Of a stretch of DNA of 64,000 nt, positions 53,425 to 62,739 are shown one piece after another. The first letter of the stretch is position 1, and each line of letters begins with the position of its first letter. This stretch comes from Balneolaceae bacterium. GTDB lineage: Bacteria > Bacteroidota > Rhodothermia > Balneolales > Balneolaceae. A program made the translations under genes and the position numbers. The DNA lies in the NCBI GenBank assembly GCA_007131725.1, contig SLPZ01000073.1, positions 1 to 64,000 of the forward strand. The letters are read 5' to 3'. Below the pieces are notes generated by a model, which was given only the letters and a program-made list of their open reading frames with translations, made no database searches and was not told the DNA's origin.

Positions 53425-55132
53425 GATTCTCGCCATACCGGGTGTAATATTGTTAATCGGGGCAGCGCTGCTCTCTTTCTTTTCTGAAAAACTGCGCCCC
53501 GTTCTGTTTCTGGTATTTCCGCTGATTGCAGCCGCGGTGATCATCCTGCGCCCGGAAGGCTACAGTGTAACCAGCCAGTTGCTGCACTACGATCTCGTAC
53601 TAATGCAAACCGATGCCCTCAGCAATCTCTTCGGAATCGTCTTTGCACTTGGGGCTTTTGTTGCCGGTGTGTACGCATTTCATATGAAAGAACTGGGGCA
53701 GCAGATCTGTGCTCTCGGATATGCCGGTGGTGCATTGGGAGTAACGTATGCCGGAGATCTTCTCACCCTGATTATTTTCTGGGAAATTATGGCAGTGGCT
53801 TCCACATGGCTGATCTGGGCACAGCGTACTCCCGCAACAGATGCTGCCGGAATGCGCTACCTGATTTATCACATTCTCGGAGGAGGGCTCCTTTTTGCCG
53901 GAATTCTCTGGCACTCGGTCGTAACCGGCTCAATCGCTATTGAAACCATTCCGATGGAATACACGCCGGCCAATGTTCTGATGCTTCTGGGAATTGCCGT
54001 CAACGCAGCTGTAATTCCGTTGCACACCTGGCTGTCTGATGCTTATCCAAAAGCCACACTCACCGGCACCATTTTTATGAGCATCTTTACCACCAAAACG
54101 GCCGTTTACGTTCTCATCCGGATGTATTCGGGCTGGGAAATGCTCGTATTTTTCGGTGCGGCAATGGCCATCTACGGAATTTATTACGCGGTAATCTGCA
54201 AAGACATGCGCGAAATTCTCTCCTATCACATCATCAGCCAGGTTGGCTATATGGTGGCGGCGATCGGTGTGGGAAGTGAGCTTGCCGTAAATGGTGCAGC
54301 AGCACATGCATACAACAATATTCTCTATAAATCTTTGATGTTCATGGCTGTAAGCGCCGTAATGTATTCAGCCGGAACCAGTAAAATGTTCCACCTTGGC
54401 GGGCTCTACAAAAAAATGCCCTGGGTTCTCGGGCTTTATGTGGTTGGCGGGCTTTCCATCTCCGGTATTCCCTTGTTCGCCGGATTTGTCAGCAAAGGAA
54501 TGGTGATTGATGCGGCCGGTTATGGTGGTTACGAAACCATCATGCTGGTTCTTCTGGTTGCTTCGGTGGGTACATGGCTCAGTGTCGGCCTCAAGCTTCC
54601 CTACTTCACCTGGTTCGACAAACAGGATTATGAGGGCGAATTAAAACCTATTCCTGTGAACATGTATATCGCGATGGGAATTCTTGCCTTTGCATGTATT
54701 TTCTATGGCATCTTCCCGAATGCACTTTATACTTTCCTGCCGCATGAAACCGGTTATGAGCCCTACACGGTGTATCACCTGGTTGAAATCACTCAAATTG
54801 CACTGTTAACTTTTGTGGGATTCTGGCTGCTCAGAAAAAAGCTGGCGCCCGAACTCACGACGGTTCTCGACCTGGACTGGTTCTATCGCAAAGCCGCCCC
54901 TGCCACTCGCCTGGTTTTCGTTGAAAAAGTAGATACTTTCTATGCACATGTTGAAGACGGCATCCAGGCATCGGCCCGCTATCTTGCCGATAAGTTTCAA
55001 AACCCGATGCGATGGCTCAATCCATTTACAGACGAAAAAAATGAAGCCTCAAGCTACAGCCCGGCTATGGAAGTGGTGATGAGCTTTATACTGCTCTGTT
55101 TCCTGGTTTTTGCCATAATCTACTTTTTATAA
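53417..55132 (+). CDS. Antiporter-like subunit D, third large subunit with lost helix-7 lysine
   Basis: A 571-residue, 14-helix NuoL/MrpD-family protein. Glu123 (LIIFWEIMAVASTWLIW) is present. The segment that normally reads GxKxAxxPxHxWLPDAYP is GIAVNAAVIPLHTWLSDAYP, so Lys is replaced by Asn196 and WLP by WLS. Helix-12-like YNNILYKSLMFM keeps a Lys. The extended C-terminus (YRKAAPATRLVFVEKVDTFY, then SARYLADKFQNP) resembles the amphipathic tail of NuoL. It may be a structural or Na+-adapted channel; this is inference. It is the last gene of the cluster, followed by a terminator-like hairpin. Confidence 0.9.
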   Translation: MIEILAIPGVILLIGAALLSFFSEKLRPVLFLVFPLIAAAVIILRPEGYSVTSQLLHYDLVLMQTDALSNLFGIVFALGAFVAGVYAFHMKELGQQICALGYAGGALGVTYAGDLLTLIIFWEIMAVASTWLIWAQRTPATDAAGMRYLIYHILGGGLLFAGILWHSVVTGSIAIETIPMEYTPANVLMLLGIAVNAAVIPLHTWLSDAYPKATLTGTIFMSIFTTKTAVYVLIRMYSGWEMLVFFGAAMAIYGIYYAVICKDMREILSYHIISQVGYMVAAIGVGSELAVNGAAAHAYNNILYKSLMFMAVSAVMYSAGTSKMFHLGGLYKKMPWVLGLYVVGGLSISGIPLFAGFVSKGMVIDAAGYGGYETIMLVLLVASVGTWLSVGLKLPYFTWFDKQDYEGELKPIPVNMYIAMGILAFACIFYGIFPNALYTFLPHETGYEPYTVYHLVEITQIALLTFVGFWLLRKKLAPELTTVLDLDWFYRKAAPATRLVFVEKVDTFYAHVEDGIQASARYLADKFQNPMRWLNPFTDEKNEASSYSPAMEVVMSFILLCFLVFAIIYFL

Positions 55133-55188
55133 AACAAAGAGATTAGGCGCTTAAAGCGCCGTGAATACCAACATGTTTTCGATATATA

Positions 55189-55220
55189 GTTGACAGTTGA
55201 TAATTTGATCAACTGTCAAC
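55189..55220 (+). terminator. Hairpin after the Mrp cluster
   Basis: A 12-bp perfect stem gttgacagttga/tcaactgtcaac with an 8-nt loop, followed by tgccttttgtt (a short T-run). A smaller palindrome, ggcgcttaaagcgcc, lies at 55146-55160. The 368-bp gap from 55133 to 55500 holds these and no gene. Confidence 0.55.
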
Positions 55221-55500
55221 TGCCTTTTGTTAACTTTACCCATTATCTATTCAGATCAGCTCTTTCCTTTTTCCAACTTTTTTAGTTACTTAGATGCGTA
55301 CCTGAGAATTACGGCAGCCTTACCGCCGTATGATGATTAGTGATTGCAAAATGGACAAAATTTAAGAAGAGAGCAGTTTGCGATAATAAATCCTGTCCAT
55401 TAAAGCATTTCATCTAAATGATATGAAATCTTGCCCGAGCAGATGAAGCCTGTCCGCTCTTAGAACCGATTACCTTCTGTTAACTACGGAGAAAAAATCC

Positions 55501-58500
55501 ATGAAATTTGAGGGACATCGCATTTGGATTGCGCTTTTATTAGCCGTTTTGATCGTAAGTGGATATTTTTTCTATACCTTTCGATCAAATCAGGCACAAC
55601 TGCATGACCAGAGTATCCGGAGTCTTAGTATTACCCAATCCAACCTGAAGAATAGTTGGGAGGCCTATAAAATGCGCTGCAGAATACCTCCAGATGTCGG
55701 TGGAATAGAGGAAACAAACATTTCAGAAACTGACAGTTTGAAAAAAGTACTGAACATCTTGCTCAGTTCTATGCCCCCCAGCGATTTTTTCGATATAACC
55801 ATTATTACCGACTCTTCCGGGCAGGTGCTGGTTACCAAACCTGAAGCAATTATTGACAGGATGCCGGTAGGCGAGAACATTCAAACAGAAGAAATAAAAC
55901 TCGGCATTATAGACTCTGAACTAACTATTTCAGGTGACAATTACCAAATATTCCAGGTGCCCATACACTTGCAATGGGACCAACAAAATTGCCTCTGGAG
56001 ATCTGAAAACCAAGATTCAGAAAATGCAAACCAGGACATAGAATCTGAAAACCTGAATTCGGAAACTGAAAATCAGAACTCAGAACCTGATAACCTAAAA
56101 TCTGAATCTGAAAAAATCATTCTTTACGGTGCCCTTAGTCAGGAAAATTTTAACCAGGTTCGCTGGCGTATTCCGTTTATAGCCATTTATTTTCTGCTAA
56201 GCCTCGTAATTTTAATTATTGCCTCTTACCCTGTAATTCGAATTTTGGGAATGGGACGAGGCGATAGAATGACAGGTTCACAGGTATATCAGACAGGGCT
56301 CTCCCTTATTCTCCTTTCGCTATTTATAGGATTTTCTATCTCTTACTTTGCCAGCAGGCATGAAATCAAAAATAATCAGAGTGATTATGTGCAGAGCCTC
56401 ATTAATAATGTTGAGAAAATGCAGAAAGCTCAACTTTCAAAGTACATAATGTTATTGGATTTATTCATCAAAGTAGGAGGTGAACCTGTAAATAAATCTA
56501 ATATACAATATAATGAAACGATTGTAAGTGATATTGAGGGAAATATCCAACACTTGTGGCTTAGTTCAGATAAAAAAGCGATTGAAGATACTTTAATAAA
56601 TGATTTACCTGATTTAGCCACTCGGCATTATATAAAACGAGCTGTTGATGATAATTTTTATCATGGATCTCATTACTCATATAATCGGGGAAAATTCGAA
56701 AATGTAATCAGCAAGAAAAAGGTTTATTCAAACGAAAGAGACCACTCATATGAATTGATTCATGCAATAACTTTCAACAACGAAATTTATGATGCAGTAG
56801 ATACCTTATATACGAATCCAATTGGCCTGAAATATCTCATCATCAATGAAATCGGCGAGGTATATTATCGGCCGCCTTCGGTGAATACGGCTATTTTTAA
56901 CCTGAGAGAGGCAATACATCCTCGTCAATGGGATGAGGTTCTGGTATTGATGCAGAATAACGATTCTACGGAAACACCATTGCAAATTAATATCTATTTT
57001 GAAGGCCAGCGTTTTAATGCCTTTCTGCAAAAAATGTCTACAGAACCACTCAATCTGAAAGAATCCTCCTGGATTCTCGTGTTCGACGATCCCAATCTGC
57101 TGGCATTTCGCAGTTACTCGGCATTTATGTATTCGGCTGTCGGTTATTTATTCCTGCTGATTATTTTCCTTGCCATTGGCCTGATATCGTATGCGATCAG
57201 GCCGGAGGTCTATTATCTCTCATTCCGCAGGTTTAATCAATATTTTTTCAGGCCGTCTTTTAAGAAGCGCAAAGAGAATGTAATCCTATGTTTGATCATA
57301 TCTACGCATATCCTCTTTTTTATCATCATTTTAAATTGTATAGATATTCATCACATTTGGCTGCTTTTACTTCTTTTTGGGTTAACCGTTCCATTTATCA
57401 TACTATCGCGGCACCTCCTGCTGTCTGATTTTCTTCAAAAACTAACAACAGCATCATCCTGGAAATTTCCACTGTCGGTATTCGCTGTTATTCTGCTGAT
57501 CCTTTATTTCCTTTATCACTTGCCGGTTATCGAATTTCACTACTTATTGATTTTATTATTTCTGTTAGGAATTCAAGCCGGATGGATAATATTTATCATA
57601 TGGGCATTCAATAACTATCCGTTTCAGATTCAAAAAAAATTAAAAAAAATACTCTGGCTCCGTGGCATATCAAACTTTATAAAGGCGTTTGTTCGAAACC
57701 CGAATCAAATGTTTTCTTTTACATTTGCAATTTGGGCGCTGCTGATCGGAATGATTGCGGGTTATGCCATTCATCACTCCGCATTCCATTATGAAGACAA
57801 ACTCTGGGAGCTTGCAGTTGAACACAAGACCGGAGAACCACACCTTCACGAAGACAATAAAAACCATGTGGAACATTCTTCCAGAAGTACCAATCATGAT
57901 CACAACGGCCATTTTCATACGGCAAGTTTAAATCCCTTTTTAAATCACTTTGAGTATTGGCGAAGGCAATGGCTCTTTAATTATACGGGTATAGATTATC
58001 CGGTCATCAACCGTTATATCTATGCCGGAAGATCCCAAATTATGGATGCCTTTGATCACGATCATACTGAAGAAAATGATCATTCTCACCAAGTTCACCA
58101 TTCAAAAGAACCACTAACTTTATTTCTGATCGTTCTTTCATTTCTTGCTGGTTTTATGCTGCTCTATTATCTCGTAAAAATCCTCTCAAAACGCATTTTC
58201 CTGACTGAATACTGGAAATTTTTGCCCGATCCGGCACCTGCTCCAAAAATCAAAAACTATACCTATATACTGACCCCTGATCCCGAAAATGCGCTGAGGG
58301 AACTCCAATCCGGGTTTTTAAAGAATAAAAAATACAAAATACTCAATCTCGCCGGACGGTCGGAACGGGAAAAATTGCGACGGACTGAAGCATCCGGCAG
58401 TATTCCATTTGGCATCCTGTTGAAAGACACCGACGGAATTGCATTACTGAATGCAGACCGTGCACTCCGCTCTTCAGATGACATCGAAAATCTCACAGAT

Positions 58501-59310
58501 CTTATTACAATCTTCAAACAAAAGGAAAAATTTGTTCTGATGACCGGATCAAAAAGCATGAAAGACCTGCAGGAATCCGTGCTTTCCGACAAGGATCCCG
58601 AGCGGGACCATGCACTGCTGAACTGGATGGATGTAACAGGATCGTTTTTTTCAAGCCTCATACCCGTCGGTTACGGGCTTAAACCACCTGAGCCCGGCAA
58701 AGAATCATCCGGCAACAAATATGTCGAAAAGCTGAGAAGAGAAATTTTGTACGGCCCTCACACAAAAGCACTTTCCTATCTTGTAAAACTCGCTGATAAT
58801 GAAGCAAAATCCGGAAAATTTGGCAAAAAAGAGTACCAGAGATGCATCCTGAATATTCAAAGGCACAACAAATCGTATTATCAGAATTTATGGGATCAGC
58901 TCACATTCCGTGAAAAACAGATGGTGAATAACTATGCAAATGAAGGATTTGTAAACTACTCCAATATCGGTGTGGTAACAGAATTACTCCAAAAGGGCAT
59001 TTTCAGATATGACGACCGGCACGAAGACATCAGGCTTTTTAACATAAGCTTCTGCAATTTTGCAACTCAGGCCGTAACCGGTCAGCTTGCCAAAGAATTT
59101 AAAAAAGATAAAAAACTGCACGGAAATGTAAGCCATTTAAGAAATGCTATTCTTACAATTTTTTTCCTTACCATTCTCGGTATTGCCATTATCAGGCCAG
59201 AACTACCCCAGCAATATATTGGTGCCATCAGCGGCGGTCTTGCCCTCATCAGCTCTCTTGCATCGGTTGCCGGTAAACTCCCTTGGAACATTCCCATTCT
59301 CGAAAAGTAA
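55501..59310 (+). CDS. Large multi-pass sensor-like membrane protein with His-rich outer loops
   Basis: A 1269-residue protein I do not recognise as a named family. Predicted helices are at 8-26, 224-247, 263-283, 541-566, 593-613, 617-640, 656-674, 680-703, 738-757, 872-893, 1214-1232 and 1238-1257. The topology puts 27-223 and 284-540 outside as two Cache-like domains. It also puts 758-871 outside, with two His-rich stretches (756-806, 851-867) suited to binding Zn, Ni or Cu. Residues 167-205 are a Ser/Glu/Asn low-complexity loop. The cytoplasmic part 894-1213 includes LTFREKQMVNNYANEGFVNYSN near 1134, resembling a winged-helix region in STAND-NTPase membrane proteins; no P-loop is present. 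GGAG lies upstream of the ATG. Confidence 0.75.
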   Translation: MKFEGHRIWIALLLAVLIVSGYFFYTFRSNQAQLHDQSIRSLSITQSNLKNSWEAYKMRCRIPPDVGGIEETNISETDSLKKVLNILLSSMPPSDFFDITIITDSSGQVLVTKPEAIIDRMPVGENIQTEEIKLGIIDSELTISGDNYQIFQVPIHLQWDQQNCLWRSENQDSENANQDIESENLNSETENQNSEPDNLKSESEKIILYGALSQENFNQVRWRIPFIAIYFLLSLVILIIASYPVIRILGMGRGDRMTGSQVYQTGLSLILLSLFIGFSISYFASRHEIKNNQSDYVQSLINNVEKMQKAQLSKYIMLLDLFIKVGGEPVNKSNIQYNETIVSDIEGNIQHLWLSSDKKAIEDTLINDLPDLATRHYIKRAVDDNFYHGSHYSYNRGKFENVISKKKVYSNERDHSYELIHAITFNNEIYDAVDTLYTNPIGLKYLIINEIGEVYYRPPSVNTAIFNLREAIHPRQWDEVLVLMQNNDSTETPLQINIYFEGQRFNAFLQKMSTEPLNLKESSWILVFDDPNLLAFRSYSAFMYSAVGYLFLLIIFLAIGLISYAIRPEVYYLSFRRFNQYFFRPSFKKRKENVILCLIISTHILFFIIILNCIDIHHIWLLLLLFGLTVPFIILSRHLLLSDFLQKLTTASSWKFPLSVFAVILLILYFLYHLPVIEFHYLLILLFLLGIQAGWIIFIIWAFNNYPFQIQKKLKKILWLRGISNFIKAFVRNPNQMFSFTFAIWALLIGMIAGYAIHHSAFHYEDKLWELAVEHKTGEPHLHEDNKNHVEHSSRSTNHDHNGHFHTASLNPFLNHFEYWRRQWLFNYTGIDYPVINRYIYAGRSQIMDAFDHDHTEENDHSHQVHHSKEPLTLFLIVLSFLAGFMLLYYLVKILSKRIFLTEYWKFLPDPAPAPKIKNYTYILTPDPENALRELQSGFLKNKKYKILNLAGRSEREKLRRTEASGSIPFGILLKDTDGIALLNADRALRSSDDIENLTDLITIFKQKEKFVLMTGSKSMKDLQESVLSDKDPERDHALLNWMDVTGSFFSSLIPVGYGLKPPEPGKESSGNKYVEKLRREILYGPHTKALSYLVKLADNEAKSGKFGKKEYQRCILNIQRHNKSYYQNLWDQLTFREKQMVNNYANEGFVNYSNIGVVTELLQKGIFRYDDRHEDIRLFNISFCNFATQAVTGQLAKEFKKDKKLHGNVSHLRNAILTIFFLTILGIAIIRPELPQQYIGAISGGLALISSLASVAGKLPWNIPILEK

Positions 59311-59429
59311 CCGATCTCTGCATTTGATTAATCTGATAACGATATAATTTTCAAAAACTTTAAATATTTTAAAATTAGTATATTTTTAACAACTTAAGCG
59401 ATCCGTCTTTATTCATTTAAGAAATTAAT

Positions 59430-60722
59430 ATGGACAAAGTTAAAGCACTCATCAGGAGCAGCCCTATCGTAATTGCCCTGATTTACATTGTTGTGGGTTT
59501 TCTTTGGATACAGTTCTCGGATCAGTGGGTGCTTGCCATGTTTGATGATCCGGAATCCATTACACGTGTGCAATCACTAAAAGGATGGTTTTTTGTGGCA
59601 GCCAGCGGCTTCATCATTTTTCTGCTGGTAAGTCAAAACAACAGAATGCTCGGAAATGTGATACGCAGCCTCGACCGCACCAATAAAAAATTTGAGTCAA
59701 CTATTGAAAATGCCCCTGTTGGAATTGCTCATCACAAAATCAATGAAAAGTGGCTCGAAGTAAATCAATCGTTTTGTAATCTGTTTGGATATGAACGAGA
59801 TGAACTCCTGAAACTCGGTTTTGATGATATTGTCCATCCCGACGATCTTGAGAAATGCCGTGAATTGGATAAAAAACTGGTTTCAGGAAAAATTCAATAT
59901 TACGAATTTGAAATAAAGTATATCCGAAAGGATGGAAGTATATTTCCGGGTTTTCTCAGAAAAGCCTTCGTAAATGACAATAATGGAAGCTCGCCGTATA
60001 TCATCGCAATTCTTGAAGATATTTCAAGCCAAAAAAATCACGCAAAGCAAATTCGCAAATCACTCCGCGATAAGGAAATACTATTGTCCGAAGTTCATCA
60101 CCGGGTAAAAAACAACCTGGCTTTAATCTCAGCCCTGTTGAATCTCCAGGATATGCATTTTGAAAATAAAGAGCTGAATTCAATTCTGTCTGAAAACAAA
60201 ATCCGAATCAAATGCCTTGCCTTGATTCATGAAACTTTTTCTCAAAATGAAAACTCTGCCGATATTAATTTTCGGAAATTTTTAAATGAGCTGTCAGATT
60301 ATTTACTATCAGAACTGGCCGCGAGCAAAGAAAAAGTAACCCTCAAAAAAAATATTCAACCACTCAACCTCAATATAAATATCGCCATTCCTGTCAGTTT
60401 GATATATACCGAACTGATGATTAAAAACCTTTCTGATACTAAGCTAAAGGGTAATACAGAAATTTCTATTTCGGCAGTAGAAGAAAATGAAATTATTTCG
60501 CTTGTGTTGAAGATACCCGTAAATCAAAACTTTGAAGATTCTCAGATTCTGGACCCAGAAAATCTAAGCTCTATAATTATCAACACACTGGCAGCCCAAA
60601 TTGAAGGCAGTTTCAAGGCTAAAAGTGTAAACAGCATCCTTTCTTATTCACTCACATTTTCAAAGAAAGAACTTCGGGGAGGAGCAAGCCATCTTACTAA
60701 TCAGGATATTTTTACGATGTGA
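59430..60722 (+). CDS. PAS histidine kinase-like protein (HisKA_2) with a degenerate ATPase domain
   Basis: A 430-residue membrane protein. There are two helices (12-30, 52-68), then a PAS domain (88-203, FESTIENAPVGIAHHKINEKW). Next is an HWE/HisKA_2 phospho-acceptor region with His223/His224 in LLSEVHHRVKNNLALISALL. The C-terminal part (about 316-412) lines up with HATPase_c, but the N-box reads YTELMIKNLSDTKL in place of NELVSNALKHAF-type, and there is no DxGxG box. It is unlikely to bind ATP or autophosphorylate. It may be a phosphotransfer or signal-receiving protein; this is inference. It follows the 1269-residue gene by 119 bp. Confidence 0.8.
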   Translation: MDKVKALIRSSPIVIALIYIVVGFLWIQFSDQWVLAMFDDPESITRVQSLKGWFFVAASGFIIFLLVSQNNRMLGNVIRSLDRTNKKFESTIENAPVGIAHHKINEKWLEVNQSFCNLFGYERDELLKLGFDDIVHPDDLEKCRELDKKLVSGKIQYYEFEIKYIRKDGSIFPGFLRKAFVNDNNGSSPYIIAILEDISSQKNHAKQIRKSLRDKEILLSEVHHRVKNNLALISALLNLQDMHFENKELNSILSENKIRIKCLALIHETFSQNENSADINFRKFLNELSDYLLSELAASKEKVTLKKNIQPLNLNINIAIPVSLIYTELMIKNLSDTKLKGNTEISISAVEENEIISLVLKIPVNQNFEDSQILDPENLSSIIINTLAAQIEGSFKAKSVNSILSYSLTFSKKELRGGASHLTNQDIFTM

Positions 60723-60746
60723 GAAATAATTTTCGCAGGCAGTACA

Positions 60747-61556
60747 TTATCCCGAAAATACCGTGTAAAGCATATTGGCACAAAGCATCAAAAGCAAAAC
60801 GGCAAATAGCTTTTTCAGAGCATCAACCGGAAGTTTGTGAGCCAGCTTTGCACCAAGCGGAGCTGTAACTGTACTGACAATTGTGATGGCTATTACCGCA
60901 GGAATATAGATAAAACCGAGTGTGAATTCGGGAAGTGTATCAACAGATAAGCCTCCTGTGATATACCCGAGAGAACCGGCAACCGAAATCGGAAATCCAA
61001 CGGCTGCCGACGTTCCGATGGCATTCTGGATTTTTACATTGCACCAATTTAAAAACGGAACCGTGAGCGATCCACCCCCGATGGCCACCAGCGCCGAAAT
61101 GCCCCCTATTCCTGCTCCGGCCGCAGAAAGTCCCAGTGTACCCGGAAGTTTTCTTGACGGCTGCGGCTTGAAATTCTTAAACATCCGGAAAGAAACATAC
61201 AGCATGAACAGGACAAAAAATATGGCCAGCGGCTGCGATGGAATATAGGCAGCGATAAAAGCCACGCTGAATGTACCCAGAATAATTCCCGGAGAAATTC
61301 GCAATACCACCGGCCAGAGAACCCCGCCGTGCTGATGATGCGCACGCAAACTTGCCAAAGATGTGAACATGATGGCGGCCATGGAAGTAGCCAGTGCCAA
61401 ATGTACAATGTGATCAGCCGGAAAGCCCTGAATCACAAAAAATGTAGTAAGTACAGGCACCATTATCCCGCCGCCGCCAATACCGAACAGTCCGGCTAAA
61501 AAACCCACTGCAGAACCCAGGGCGATGTAAGCTAAAATCCATTCAAATTCAATCAA
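60747..61556 (-). CDS. TauE/SafE-family anion exporter
   Basis: A 269-residue, about eight-helix transporter. GFLAGLFGIGGGGIMVPVLTTFFVIQG and later SALVAIGGGSLTVPFLNWCNV carry the two Gly-rich repeats of the family. These proteins export sulfite, sulfonates or similar anions, or act in sulfur metabolism; the substrate is unknown here. It begins with a TTG at 61556, as no in-frame ATG fits. It converges on the kinase-like gene, 24 bp apart. Confidence 0.9.
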   Translation of the reverse strand: MIEFEWILAYIALGSAVGFLAGLFGIGGGGIMVPVLTTFFVIQGFPADHIVHLALATSMAAIMFTSLASLRAHHQHGGVLWPVVLRISPGIILGTFSVAFIAAYIPSQPLAIFFVLFMLYVSFRMFKNFKPQPSRKLPGTLGLSAAGAGIGGISALVAIGGGSLTVPFLNWCNVKIQNAIGTSAAVGFPISVAGSLGYITGGLSVDTLPEFTLGFIYIPAVIAITIVSTVTAPLGAKLAHKLPVDALKKLFAVLLLMLCANMLYTVFSG

Positions 61557-62000
61557 ACCCGGTTTATTTTAATTGCTGTTTGGCAGACGATTTCATATTT
61601 GGCCTTCTTTTCCCAAAAAGATACTTACAAATTATTTATCATATAAAAATAACTGAAACTGACATCGATGTTTGATCATACTCATTAAATCGGCGTTTCA
61701 GGGCAAATAAAATTAAAGTTCTACCGAAAATTTTGTGGGTAATAGGCGATATCACTAAATCATGGTTGCTGTTAATTGACAGCAGGCAGTTGCAGTTGGC
61801 AACTCATTTGGATAAATATGGACGGTAAATGATCTTTCAATACAAATAAAAACAGATGTTAAAACTTAAATAAACCAAATTATAAAGTTTTCAACTGTCT
61901 ACTGTCAACTCAAAAACACCTTCTTAAAAATCTCACCCTGCTACCCACAGTTTTTTTCGGTAAATCCAAGTTTAATAAAATTCACTCCGGCATAACAATC
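61557..62000. other. 444-bp intergenic region with a small inverted repeat
   Basis: A divergent gap between the TauE gene and gntK. Bases 61775-61792 (attgacagcaggcagttg) and 61892-61909 (caactgtctactgtcaac) form inverted repeats that match at 15 of 18 positions, 100 bp apart. The same word, gttgacagttga, occurs in the hairpin at 55189. I see no gene in it. Confidence 0.55.
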
Positions 62001-62489
62001 ATGGTAATCATTTTAATGGGCGTTTCTGGCTGCGGAAAAACCACCGTTGGCGAGCTGCTCGCGGAAAAATTAGACCTGCCTTTTTACGATGCAGATGACT
62101 TTCACCCCGACGTTAATGTAAAAAAAATGCGTTCCGGAATTCCGCTGAATGATGACGACCGAAAACCCTGGCTCGAAGAGTTGTCACGGCAGATCAAACA
62201 CTGGAATAAAAAAGACGGAGCCGTACTTGCATGTTCAGCACTCAAAAAAAAATACCGGGATATTCTCAGAGCGGATTCGGCACGTAATGAAGTTCAATTT
62301 GTTTACCTGAAAGGTTCGAAAGAATTAATTCTAAACAGACTCGAAGAGCGAAGCGGCCACTATATGCCCCCCGGCCTGCTCGATTCTCAATTTTCCGCAC
62401 TCGAAGAACCCGAAAATGCAATCGTCATTTCGATTAATCAATCACCGGAAAAAATCACTGAAAGCATTATTGACCGACTGGATTTGTGA
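62001..62489 (+). CDS. gntK: Gluconokinase GntK
   Basis: A 162-residue cytoplasmic kinase that phosphorylates gluconate to 6-phosphogluconate for the pentose phosphate or Entner-Doudoroff route. P-loop MGVSGCGKTT is at residues 6-15, followed by FYDADDFHPDVNVKKMRSG, the family sugar-binding region, and CSALKKKYRDILR. The length fits the short GntK type. No gluconate transporter or dehydratase gene is beside it. Confidence 0.95.
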   Translation: MVIILMGVSGCGKTTVGELLAEKLDLPFYDADDFHPDVNVKKMRSGIPLNDDDRKPWLEELSRQIKHWNKKDGAVLACSALKKKYRDILRADSARNEVQFVYLKGSKELILNRLEERSGHYMPPGLLDSQFSALEEPENAIVISINQSPEKITESIIDRLDL

Positions 62490-62739
62490 TCCATTATCCG
62501 CGCCCCTCTGCGCTCAATCTCCACAGAAATATCTGAAAAACACCATCAGAAATTCATGATATTTTTCTGAATAAGGGAATAAATAGGTCAATTATTTCAT
62601 CTAAACCTATGGTCAAATTTTGGGTATAAATAATTATTTAAAAATTCATTTTTGGTTAAAATTTCAATTCTAAATTGAAGTAAAACTACTATGCAAATGA
62701 TAATGCAAGTAATATTTAATCAACTAAATAGCCTGAAAA

